DNA of 64,000 bases from Symsagittifera roscoffensis (lineage: Eukaryota > Xenacoelomorpha > Acoela > Convolutidae): contig NC_087069.1 in NCBI RefSeq assembly GCF_963678635.1, forward strand, positions 30,050,776 to 30,114,775. Direction: 5' to 3'. The notes below the pieces were generated by a model, which was not told the DNA's origin, ran no database searches, and saw nothing but the letters and a program-made list of their open reading frames with translations. This document shows, piece after piece, positions 22,512 to 32,374 of this stretch (positions are counted from its first letter, which is position 1; each line of letters starts with the position of its first letter). Position numbers and translations under genes: made by a program.

Positions 22512-22756
22512 AAGAGGTCTGGTTAGGTAGTACAGTGCTACAGGACCCAATCTATATAAAAATGGGACTAAACAGGCCTCTGATGCACGAGATTTTGGAA
22601 AAACTGGATGATTGTGAAGGAAGATTGAGTGAGTTGTTTCTTGTCTCAGCGACTGAAGAAAAAGAAATTAATTGTCCCATCAAGCCTGCTTACCAGGAAA
22701 ACAGTGACGAGATTGTGTATCTTTCCGGAAAGGGGAAAGGATCATTGCGCTCCTAG
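22412..22756 (+). pseudogene. Unrecognised 114-codon frame of the accessory region
   Basis: Reads LILGTLPEDEWKVHHRDHE, then DPIYIKMGLNRPLMHEILEKL and ELFLVSATEEKEINCPIKPAY. In the same frame, upstream of a TAG at 22397-22399, the reading GMLIDSPRRQMM continues it to the left. It may be the C-terminal part of the acidic protein. I recognise no family. Confidence 0.35.
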
Positions 22757-22946
22757 GTGGTGATAGAAGGAGAAAAGAAATGAAGATCAAGTTGGGCAGC
22801 AAAGTTATGGGAAGGAAAGCAGTCTCCTGCCATTCAGCGAAATAAGCGAATCTCCTAACATTTTAGCGAAAAGGAAAAGAGTGAAGAATGTTGATGACCC
22901 GGGACAAGGCGATCATAGATAGCAGGGCACCTCCACAGGCACAGAT

Positions 22947-23300
22947 TTGTCAGCTGTACCGACTATATTATTAGCAGAATTGAAGTCAGCCAGCTATAAA
23001 GCAATAAGGAGTGACCGCACTCTTGCAGCAGCGAAACCAGAAATGGATATCTTGAGCCAGTGTTGTGATAGTACCTTTAAGGATTTCAAATCAAGGTCAG
23101 TTTTGCTGCGACTTTTTGAAGACGGATTGAGAAAGACACCAGAAGATTATGCTTTGATAGCAATACTATATTGGAGGACCGAAGAACAGATTAGGTTTAC
23201 CTGGTGCTTAGCGGGACTGACTAGAGAAGAGTATGACCCGGAGGAGAGAAAGTGGTCAAAGGTTGAAATTTTTTTTATTATGGCACTGAGAGATCTATGA
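22947..23300 (+). pseudogene. Unrecognised 117-codon frame of the accessory region
   Basis: Helical reading with LAAAKPEMDILSQCC, FKSRSVLLRLFEDGLRKTPE and EEQIRFTWCLAGLTREEYDP. It resembles a small helical domain, but I cannot name it. Stops and frame changes follow to about 23690, where the Gypsy-B LTR begins. Confidence 0.35.
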
Positions 23301-23732
23301 TAAAGAAAGAGGCTACGATGGCGTGCGCTAAACGGAGAGCCGCTCTCTGTTTTATTAGGTTCATGTTAGAGCAAATGTCGGCACCAGCCCTGAGTACCTG
23401 TTCAAAAGTAATAAAAGAAGGCTGTGAGCCAAAGCAAACGTTACTACTGCAAGCTCCTGTAGATGTAAACCAGAGCAAACTCCTGCGAGTAAACGTGAAG
23501 TAGCCAGAAGAGTAAGAGCCTTTGAGAAAATTTGACGAAATAAGAAGGTTCTGCAACAAAGAACTGAGGCTCTCCAAGGAATATATGGGAACGCTTGCCA
23601 GACCCAGTGAATATTATGGACCTGTCGGGAAAATGTCGTACCACTGTGTCAGGCATAATTGGAAGGGCTAACAACCCTTTCATTAATGACGACATAAGTG
23701 AATGCTAATTTGATTATGAGCAGGTGGCGTTA

Positions 23733-24292
23733 CTTAGATGATTTCCTATAACGCTCACTTTTCCTTGTAACTCACTGATCACTCTGTAAAACTGATTGTT
23801 AAAACAAACACGCGAGCTGATTTTCCAAAGTTAATTTCCCTAGGGACCGCAAAACTTTTTCTATGTAAATCAGTACAGTGTTACGTCAATTTAGTTGCAA
23901 CAGCAAGCAAACGATATTAAAAACTAGCACAATTTAACCTTTTCACCTTTTTTAATTAAATATAGAAAAGCAGCTATCAGGTCTGTACAATGAAAACAAA
24001 GGAAACTTATCAAGTCGACAAATCATTGCAACTAAATTTTTTTATTATGTGAAGCTCCAACGGGTTTCTAAATCAAAGGCTTTTTCTAGGGTGGCACTGA
24101 AAAGACAAAATTGAAGTGAGCTGTTTTTCTCAAATGGGTGTCTATTGCACCCTCCGAGTTCTTCTCTACTTATCGGCCTTCGGATTGCCCGAGCTACGCC
24201 TACGAAAAATCTCAAGGCAACCATTCCTCCTCAAAAGTTTCCTTTCAGATAACTGTCCTTGGAAGGATAATTCGCTAGTTCCGATTGCTAAG
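23733..24292 (-). repeat. Gypsy-B 3' LTR
   Basis: About 560 bp. Shares with the other LTR the blocks acgctcact, gcaacagcaagcaaa/agaagatat, actagcaca, gagttcttctct, gagctacgcctat/c and aaggataatt. The outer edges are approximate. Confidence 0.6.
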
Positions 24293-24584
24293 CCTGGTAT
24301 CAAGAGTCCCGATAAACAGCTCCTTTTGACGCCGAAGATGCTCATTATCTTCTTTCAAAGGATGCTTCCTGTGATCGGCTTCGCGAGTCGTTTGGGACAA
24401 GTTCTTGGTCAGGTAGTAATCTGTTTCCTTGATCAAGGATTGCTCGAATTTTTTTGTTCAAAATGAACAGGAACAACAAATTTTGGAACGTTAAAGAAAT
24501 TGCTCGACGGTTTTGTTAGAGAATCTTCCATGCCCGCTGTCTTCTCGAGAAGGGATACCAATTTGAGAGTGTTCGCCTCTTTCG

Positions 24585-24697
24585 AAGCAAGATTTGAGCG
24601 GTTTTTTAGACGATTGCGCTCAAAATCGTGCTTCAAAATGAGCGGTTTTTGAGCGATTTAAAAAAAAAACGCTCAAAAAACCGCTCAAATCTTGCTT
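24585..24697. repeat. Perfect 23-bp inverted repeat (hairpin)
   Basis: 24585-24607 is the exact reverse complement of 24675-24697, with a further shorter gagcggtttttgagcg / cgctcaaaaaaccgctc palindrome inside. It lies between the 3' LTR and the gag fragment of Gypsy-B. It could be a small foldback insertion or the scar of the internal deletion. Confidence 0.8.
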
Positions 24698-24701
24698 CAA
24701 A

Positions 24702-25400
24702 TTAGGTAAAAAATCTCGACTCGGGTAGTTCACTCGTCCTGATCAAAACCTGTTGCTCTTGCTCGCTCATTCTGTCCATAATCCTGGTCAAGGCCTCATT
24801 GTTTGATATCCCATCATTGACAATGGGAAGTTTGAGAGATGGCGTCATTCTATATGTGGCAGGCAATCTGTTGTTCATCGAAAGTCGCGCCACATCCCCT
24901 TGTTTCTCATTTTCCGCTTCCACCTCCCTCAGTTTCAGCCCTGGATGCCTGTCGCTGAGGTCATGTTCAACTTGGAGCTGTACTGATCGGCCTGACTGTC
25001 CAATCCCAACCTCATGGTTTTTTGCTTTTCATGGGTAGAACTGTTGATTTTACTTGTGATCTGTAGTCATCTTCATCTTCTGCTCGTATTGACAATGGAA
25101 AGATCTTTCCCAGACATTTCTTTAATTTATTGAGAAAGAAAGAGGCGTAGCAACTTATCCCGATGCTCCGCGAAAACAAGTCCTTGTTTCACATAAGATT
25201 CACTAGCCATCCGTCTTGTTCCGGTCTTCTGAGTTCTACGTTCTTCAAAACTTTCAACATGAACTGCACTACGGTGTACCTCTACTTCCAGTATTGCTTT
25301 TTCTTTGCCTTTAGAGACTTTTTGACTACATTCCTTCAGAATTTTTCTTTTTCTCCTACCGAGCCTTTTGTTTCCTTTTCACAAAAATACCACTGATTGA
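24702..25400 (-). pseudogene. Gypsy-B gag N-terminal fragment
   Basis: The minus-strand frame 24702-24923 contains LPATYRMTPSLKLPIVNDG and RIMDRMSEQEQQVLIRTSEL. These align with LPGTNRVTPPLVTPIVDFG and KIVDSTVEQSEQMSVRKSEL of Gypsy-A gag (8366-8692). The segment upstream to 25400 is broken. It fixes the orientation of Gypsy-B and its relation to Gypsy-A. Confidence 0.6.
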
Positions 25401-25507
25401 GTTTATATATTTTGTTGGTTTAAACTTCCTAGGTATGTCACTCAACTCAGCTATACCTCAACTTAGGCATCCTTGGCTTGTCTAGTGTCAGCTCATTTAT
25501 TCCCCAT

Positions 25508-26522
25508 GACGCTCACTTGTCGTAGTAACTCTTTGATCATTCCGTAAAAGTGGGGGCCTAGGAAATTAGACGATAAGCAAATTAGACGGATACTACAAAA
25601 ACGAAATTAGACGGAATTTAATTTTTACAGATCTGGCATTTTCGACGAAAAAGCTATGAAAAGGAAAGGGCCAACAAAATTTTTTCTTAAAAGTCAAGTT
25701 TCACAAATACAAAAAGAACATAAAATGTCAATACTTATCAAAACAATTAGTTCAAATGAACATAAAATGTCAAATCTGAATATTACAGGAGAGTTTTGAA
25801 TTGAATAAATTATGCATGATTGACTTGTAAAGTTTTTGGCCACCGAAGTTGAACTGTTGTCTACAAACAATTTTATTTTTCTTACGCAATTTGTGTGCAA
25901 ACAAAGTTAATTTCTCTCACTTTCGTCTATTTTCTCGCAATTGCAGTTTTGCAAAACCGTCTTATTTCCTTTTAAGTACCTCCATCTAATTTGCTTATCG
26001 TCTAATTTATCAACCCCCGTAAAAGTGATCGAAAGCGCTAACAAACTGATTAATATTCTACGGTCAAATTTCCTAGCGAAAACAACTTTGTTTGTATATA
26101 CAACTGGGTAGTGTCAAGTCAATTTAACCGCAACAGCAAGCAGAAGATATCTTGTTGGTTTAAAAACTAGCACAAAAAGATAATTTCAAAAACTTCAAAA
26201 AAAAGATAATTCGCTTTCAAATTTTTAAAAGCAGAAGCTAAAGAGATTTATCGACTCAAAAAATATCGCAATCAAAATTTTGTTGATTTGAAAATCGAAC
26301 AGTTTCTAGATCAAAAGCTTAACTTAATCAGTGCGGCACAAAACGTAAAGGCAGTTTTTCTCTCAAGTGAGTGTACTTTGCCTCCACTGAGTTCTTCTCT
26401 TCTTATCTGCCCCCAGATTCCCCGAGCTACGCCTATTAAAACTTTCAGTGCAATCACTCCTTGGAAAAATATTCGTTTCGCATTACTATCCGTAGAAGGA
26501 TAATTGCCTAATTCCCATTGTT
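25508..26522 (-). repeat. Gypsy-B 5' LTR, interrupted by a TIR element
   Basis: About 540 bp of LTR sequence split by the 467-bp element at 25552-26018. Ends in CA (minus strand) at 25508, next to a TGGGG primer-binding-like start. Confidence 0.6.
25552..26018. mobile_element. 467-bp nonautonomous TIR element (MITE)
   Basis: Starts ggggg and ends ccccc, with terminal inverted repeats of about 38 bp that share the phrases aaattagacgataagcaaattagacgg / ccatctaatttgcttatcgtctaattt in reverse complement. It is flanked by the 8-bp duplication gtaaaagt (25544-25551 and 26019-26026; 9 bp if one G is counted). No coding capacity. The duplication length fits hAT-like or, if 9 bp, Mutator-like elements. 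The family is undetermined. Confidence 0.85.
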
Positions 26523-26829
26523 TTGACGACGAATCGCGAATTTCTGTGTCTTCCGGTCTTCAAATAAGCACTTTTTTAATACATTTTTTTAAATTTTTTT
26601 TTCTGTTTGATTGACAAATCACAATCGCAGTTACCTTTTTTTTGCTCATATTTATGTTTTTGGTTGTCCTAATATTGTAATAATTCCTAGTAACTTCAAA
26701 TGAAAATTCTGTAATCGCTTTCGAGGTGTGCCGTTACGCTCTGCGTAAAGTCAGGAGTCTGTTTTTTTACTCATAGGGATCGACGTTAAGCTTTTATGGA
26801 CGGTGAAGTGTCTATTTTGCGACCATTCT
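26523..26829. other. Gene-free stretch
   Basis: AT-rich sequence between Gypsy-B and the second minisatellite. I see no gene or repeat. Confidence 0.4.
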
Positions 26830-27260
26830 GGCTTGACGAAAAGAGATCTCTACCGGTACGGTCAAATGAAGACCCCTCCGGATACTGTCGGGTGAAAATA
26901 GACCCCTCTGGTTCGGTCGGTCGAATCTAGTGCCTCCGTGTATGGTCGAACGTGGACCCCTCCGGGTGCGGTCGATTAAATGGGGACCCTTACGGGTACG
27001 GTCAATAGAATATAGACCCCTCCGGTTACGGTCGAATGTGGACCCCTCTGGGTGGGGGTTGGTTAAACGGGGACCCCTCTAGGCACAGTCGTTTAAAGAG
27101 GGGCTCTTGCAGGTTGGCGAAGTAAGGGCCCTACCGACTTGGCGAAATAAGGAATCTTCCGGATTGGCTACATAAGCACCCTTCCGGATTGGCGGCACAA
27201 GTACCCGTCTGAGCCTATGTTTCTGGCGACTTTTCCGGGTGCGGTCATATCGTCCTTAAT
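26830..27260. repeat. Degenerate minisatellite, 'gacccctccggg-tacggtcgaatg' type
   Basis: Roughly 12 imperfect units of about 30-35 bp using the modules gacccctccggg, tacggtcgaat and, from 27110, ccttccggattggcgaa. The last module is the reverse complement of the core of the 2556-2822 array (15-bp identity at 27179-27193). A single isolated module, acccctccgggtac, recurs near 37905. Confidence 0.75.
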
Positions 27261-27577
27261 GTTATAGTAAACAAGCTAGGAAAGCAATTGTTGTTTGTTG
27301 TTGCTGTACCCCTCCGATTCCAAATTAAGGTGCTTTTTTGCGATTTTCACCAAATAGTAGAGACCTGGTAGCAACCTCGTCCAACGTTCAGAAGCAATAT
27401 TCCAAGCTGACTGACGCTTCCTTATTATTCAAAACAGCCAAAGTTGCTTTATTTGACAGCCCAAAGGGTCTTAAGACTTTTAGGAAAAAACTTTTCTCCT
27501 GACAGGGAAGGATCTACCTTCAAATCGTCCCTAGTTCCTGAAAACTTCGAAAAATCATTTTCGATTTGAATTATTAT
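27261..27577. other. Gene-free stretch
   Basis: No gene or repeat recognised between the minisatellite and the Gypsy-C 5' LTR, except the target duplication attat at 27573-27577. Confidence 0.4.
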
Positions 27578-27835
27578 TGTCATACCGCTACTGCAGTAGC
27601 AGTATTTATATACGTATGTACAGCTACCCTATGGTGCTTAATCATTACTGTATGGTATGCTCAAGGTCATACGTGAGTGATGACACTGAGATTAAGCGAG
27701 AGATCAGAGTTCGTAACATTGATCTAGCTCTCAGTACAACAACGAAACAAAAGAATAAGAAAACCTAAATTCAATATTAAAAATACAGTATTGAATTACA
27801 ACTTGTTTTCAAATGATATCGCAACGCATATCACA
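27578..27835 (+). repeat. Gypsy-C 5' LTR
   Basis: 258 bp, starts tgtcatacc, ends gcatatcaca, matching 36909-37166. Confidence 0.92.
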
Positions 27836-28826
27836 TGGCGCAGCCAGCAGGATTCGCAGCTCAAGATAACAGAACGGACATGGGAATTCCGGTATTTTGG
27901 GCGTCAGCGAATCTAGACCCTCCGTGGCAATTCAAAATCTGGTTCGAACAATTTCTCATGGCGGTTACGGTTAAAGAAAATGTGAACCCAGAGATTATTT
28001 TGGAAGAACCAAAAGACATATTAGAGGAACCACCACCACGCCCTGAAACACCCAGAGACGGGGAGAATGAAGATGCGAGGAACGCTAGGATTCTTAGAGA
28101 TAAGCTAGCAATGGATAGAGTAGTATTGGAGAACGAAGAGAGAAAGACAAGAGGACCACGATCGGACACAATGTCTTCTACAACGAAGTACAAAAGAAAT
28201 TGGAGTCCAGATTATTTTTGTCTTTGGGTACAGAGGGAAAGAAAACATTCCTACAAAAGAACCCGCATGCTGAAATATCGAAAATGACGTTCAGGGAAAT
28301 AACAGATTTGGCAGAAGTCTCGTTTCAAAAGGTAAAATGTGTAACATACGAAAGATACAAGTTATTTACGAGAATGCAAGAATCTGGAGAATCATTTCAC
28401 GCAGCGTTAACTGCACAAGCAGCCCGATCAGAACTGGGAGCATTGGAAAATGAAATAGTCCGAGACCTGTTCATTTCAAAAATGAAAAACATGACCTTGC
28501 AGGACACGTTGACATTCGAGACTCTAGACCCGGAGGAGGTTCTGAAAAGGGCTATAAAATTCGAACATAGCAAGTTAACCACAATCGCGTTTCAAAAGAA
28601 TAATGCTGCAGCTACAGGGGGATCAAGTAGCAATTACATCTCGGGTGTGAGAATAAAACAAGAACCTGTAAGTGCAGTTAGAAATTTGGCGGGACAACCA
28701 AAACTCCAAATAGAAGGGAATCGAATAAAAGACAAAACAATAACAAGAATCAAAACACGAAAACAAAACCATGTAATAGATGTGGAAGGACGTTTGAACA
28801 GGGACACCTGAAAAATTGTCCAGCGA
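27835..28826 (+). pseudogene. Gypsy-C gag
   Basis: Starts at ATG 27835, reading MAQPAGFAAQDN. The first frame (to 28287) shifts to 28200-28811, which carries the capsid-like KVKCVTYERYKLFTRMQESGESFHAAL (quoted here only as the region 28332-28410). A further shift leads to the nucleocapsid: CNRCGRTF...HLKNC and the canonical CKHCGKPNHFAKMC (CX2CX4HX4C) at 28832-28873. Gag packages the element RNA. The frame changes are probably mutations, because the overlaps fit no simple slip site I can point to. Confidence 0.75.
27836..27853 (+). promoter_or_regulatory. Gypsy-C primer-binding site
   Basis: tggcgcagccagcaggat starts directly after the LTR. The same 16-bp sequence follows the Gypsy-E 5' LTR at 50086. 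The complement would be a tRNA 3' end in GGCTGCGCCA, which resembles tRNA-Ser (inferred from general knowledge of 17.6/297-type elements). The gag ATG overlaps it: its A is the last LTR base. Confidence 0.7.
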
Positions 28827-30524
28827 TGGGGAAAACCTGTAAACACTGCGGCAAACCCAATCATTTCGCTAAAATGTGCAGATCCCAACAAGTAAGTGAA
28901 GTTGCGGAAGACTCGGAAGGATCGGTAGAGGAATGCGATCAGATAAGTGAAGGTGTTGGGTCATGTAGCGAATTTGAAGTTATGTCGATACAAAGCCTAT
29001 CAACCGGAAAACGAAAGAGTTTCAAAATATGTGAAAGACCGAATCAACGAAATGAGGAACAAACCAAACGGAAAAATGGTGCGAGTTCAGAAAATAGATT
29101 CGATTCGCGATCCAACATTGAATCGTGTAAAATCACTAAAGGCCATGGTACGAATAGATAACCAGATAATTCAATTAACAGTGGACACTGGAAGTCCAGT
29201 TTCATTTCTCATCTGGGCGACAACAAAGGAAATTATGGAAAAATCAAACAAAGTAAGATTCATACCGTCCGATAAACTGAATTTACAAACCAAATTCGTG
29301 GACTACAACAAACAACCGATCAGTATACTGGGAGCCCTAAAAACCAATCTGAGGTCAGCCGGCTGGGAGGTAAAGGGCGCCACCTTTCTGTTATCAGAAC
29401 GAAAAACTAGATGTATCATGGAACTAGATTTGCAAGGACAAGTGGGAATAGTGACTACACAAAAACCAGCGCCCAAGGAACTCACCAGGTTTGAAGTGCT
29501 CATGTGCGAGCAGTCAGAAGGTTGGAAAGAAAATTTTTTCACTCAATTTAAAAACCTATTTGAAAGACAAGGCATTTCGAAAAATCACATTGTCAGTTCA
29601 AAATTTAAATATCCATTATGTCCAATCCAAGAAAAGGGGAGAAGAATCCCAATTCACATAAAAGATAAAGTCGAAAAAGAAATCGAGAAGTTGTTGACAG
29701 AAGGTCATATAACAAAACTTGATAAAAGTACAAGTGATTGCTTTATCGCTCCGATTGTGATAACAGTAAAGAAGGACGACTCAATAAAATTGGCAATGGA
29801 TGCAAAACCAATCAATAGACAATTGTTCAAAAACAAATACCAAATGCCAAATGTAGATGAACTCATTGATGGGGTAAGCCAGATTGTAACTGAAAACAAA
29901 AAGGGTACGCTATATTTTCCGGTGTTAGATTTGAAATATGCGTACAGTCAATTAAAAATGGCTGCAGATACAGCTAGACAATGCAACTTCAACATTGTTG
30001 GTGGAAAAGCAACTGGAACCTACAGATTTTTGACAGGGTTCTACGGTTTAGCAGATATGCCAGCTGAATTTCAAAAGGCTATGGACAGAACCATCAACCA
30101 CGCTAAAAACACGTTCTGTTTTCTGGATGACATACTTATTGTGTCAAAGGGAAGTGAAATTGAACATGCAAACTTGGTAGAAGCAGTATTAGAAAAATTG
30201 GATGCGGAAAAATTGGCATTGAAACTATCAAAGTGCGAAGTTTTCAAACAAGAAGTGAATTGGTTGGGTCATCATCTCTCAGAAGCAGGAGTTAGACCAA
30301 AAATCACTAAAACGGAAGCGGTAGTAAACTTGAACCCGCCGAAATCGCTTAAACAGCTAAGGTCATTCCTGGGAAGCAAAAATCACTTAGCTAAATTTAT
30401 ACCTAACGCAGCAAGTCTGACTGAAAAATTAAGACCACTTCTAAAAGAAGAGAATCAAAAGAAAAAGTTAAAAAACATGAAACTCCCGGTGAAAAACTTT
30501 GAGTGGGGGAGGAACACACAGTAG
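28827..30524 (+). pseudogene. Gypsy-C protease and reverse transcriptase
   Basis: The frame 28947-30524 (525 codons) starts with protease: IQLTVDTGSPVSFLI (catalytic Asp 29184-29186), with the later MELDLQGQVGIV in place of the usual I-G-R-D. The RT follows: LTEGHITKLDKSTSD, PIVITVKKDDSIKLAMDAK, FPVLDLKYAYSQLKM, GFYGLADMPAEFQKAMD and FCFLDDILIVSKG (Asp codons 30126-30131), then CEVFKQEVNWLGH and LRSFLGSKNHLAKFIP (thumb). The catalytic residues are intact. It shifts to the RNase H frame near 30510. Confidence 0.88.
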
Positions 30525-31015
30525 TGTTTAATGCTATAAAAGAAGCTGTGGCAAGTATAACAAAAGTACATTATTACGATGCGACTCGAGAAACACGAGT
30601 TAAATGCGATGCTAGCCATGATGGGTTAGGGGCTACTTTAGAACAACAAAATGATGAAGGCCTGTGGGTCCCAACTTCATTCGCATCCCGATACCTAAAT
30701 GCCCATGAGAAAAAATTTTCAACAAATGAATTGGAGTTATTGGCAGTTGTTTGGGCAGTAGATAGATATAAACACTACCTCCTGGGGAAAACATTTATCA
30801 TTGCAACTGACCATAAAGCGCTTACAACAGCATTGGATGTCAACAAATCGAACAAGACCTACAAATCACGTTTAACCCGGTGGGTTGATCGGTTACTACC
30901 ATATCAGTTCAAAATAGTTCACATTCCGGGGAGGGACATGGGCATAGTTGATTATTTATCGCGTGATCCCTTCAATGATCCCTGGCCCGAATCAGAATTA
31001 GACGAAAGTTTGTAG
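30503..31015 (+). pseudogene. Gypsy-C RNase H
   Basis: 170 codons with KCDASHDGLGATLEQQ (first Asp), FASRYLNAHEKKFSTNELEL (Glu in NELEL), FIIATDHKALTTAL (Asp of TDHKAL) and RLTRWVDRLLPYQFKIVHI ending in DYLSRDP. All usual catalytic positions are present. It removes the RNA strand during reverse transcription. The RNase H ends with stops at 31013-31018, and the integrase part resumes about 100 bp later in the same frame. Confidence 0.85.
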
Positions 31016-31123
31016 TAGCGACAATAAACTCCTTTCATGAAGCGTTCGACTGCTGGAACAGTAGGCTTAAAGAAATTGGGTCGCTCAACCGGAACAAAAA
31101 CGTTCTAGAATGTTCTAGAAGGA

Positions 31124-32374
31124 ATGCTAAGAAACAGTCATCAAGTAATGGTTGCTATAGCAACCAAAACGGTCAAAACCGAACAAAGCTCGACCGGAAC
31201 GAAAAAAAAACCGTTTTCACGACTGCAAAAACAGCAAAACACAACAGTTCAACATAAACAAATCACTTTTTCGTCATATCAACCCAACAAACAGTCAGTC
31301 TTAAATAAATTCAAAATATTAACACAACCAGTACCGAAAATTAAAGAAAAAACAGACTCAAGGATCGAGATGTCAGGAAACGGAAACAGATCATACGACT
31401 GGTGGTCGAGCTCACCACAATAATGGCGGAATGAGGAACGCGAAGAGAGTCGAATGGACCCAAAGTGGAACCGCTCACTATCCAACACAAATGAACTTTC
31501 GGAAGAGGAGGAGATCACAGAGACAGTTCAGCGTACAAGAAAAATAATTCGAGGGGGCCGGAAAAACAGGGATAGCTCCGACAGTGAAACACGACATGCA
31601 TCACGGGTGAAATGGCAGCTGGAACCGGATCAACAAAGAGAAGCGGATCAAAGACTACTCTCATTCTGGCAGCTAATAGGCGGAGAAGACAATGTTCAGG
31701 AAAATAGAGAACTGGTGGCACACACCCAAGAAGTCAGGGACAGCTCGGAACACGAATCAAGTTCAGCAGTGACTAAACCGATCGCATCGGCGGAACGGAA
31801 ACTCAGTGAGGTGCAAGTAATAGAGATGGACCTGACAACCACAGAAGAGGCGGAGAGTGAAGAGGAAGTGTGCTCAATAGAACCGCCAAAGGGACTGGGA
31901 AAAACGAAACTGCAAAAGCAGCAACAAAAAGAGACCTTGGACAATCTAGTAAAACTGTTCGACAAAAGTTTACTAGCAGAATTGACCACAGAAGACACGT
32001 GGATGGACCGCCTCAGACGAGTGATCGAAAGAGGGGACAAACAAGGATTTGAATTGATGGGACCTTATACAAATCCGTTGTGGTCACAGATGGCAGTTCA
32101 GGACGACTGCATCTTGGTGAATAACCGGCTAGCAGTTCCAGTACAACTAAGACAAGCTGTCCTGAAACGAATACATCGAAGGCATCCAGGCCAGGAGGCT
32201 ATGTTGGGAGCAGCGCAATATCTGTGGTGGCCACACATGAATAAGGACATTGTGAATTTGGCAGAGGAGTGCCGTAGCTGTACCAGATATGGTAAGAATG
32301 TAAAATACCTTATTTCGAAAAATTCGTCAAAACCACTGCAACTGCTCACGCAGCCGGGACAGGAGGTACAATAA
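31124..32374 (+). pseudogene. Gypsy-C pol linker and integrase zinc domain
   Basis: 31124-31423 and 31454-32374 share one frame separated by a stop. The linker is long, charged and Ser/Glu-rich (TTEEAESEEEVCSIE). From about residue 225 of the second piece the integrase N-terminal domain appears: RIHRRHPGQEAMLG, YLWWPHMNKDIV and ECRSCTRYG (HHCC). A TAA at 32372 cuts the frame immediately before DYAGPI, the start of the catalytic core. Copies 2 and 3 of the tandem unit have TTA (Leu) at this position. Confidence 0.8.

Larger units (their letters stand above)
15494..23690 (+). other. Decayed accessory coding region downstream of Gypsy-A pol
   Basis: About 8 kb of plus-strand reading frames without recognised gag-pol domains. 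It holds two SGNH-hydrolase-like cores (17640-18682 and 19143-19500), an acidic protein (20281-21039) and several unrecognised frames, and it contains an internal duplication. The strand and codon style resemble Gypsy-A rather than the host genes. It may be a 3' extension of the Gypsy-A family or a separate captured element. No intact reading frame longer than about 130 codons remains. Confidence 0.45.
23733..26522 (-). mobile_element. Gypsy-B: internally deleted LTR element related to Gypsy-A
   Basis: Two direct repeats (23733-24292 and 25508-26522, the second containing a small inserted element) flank about 1.2 kb. On the minus strand the repeat ends in gtgagcgtca and is followed by tggggaataaatgagc (25507 downward), a TGG-starting primer-binding-like site. 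A gag fragment related to Gypsy-A lies inside. So the 5' LTR is the higher-coordinate copy and most of gag-pol is deleted. No clear target duplication was found. Confidence 0.65.
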
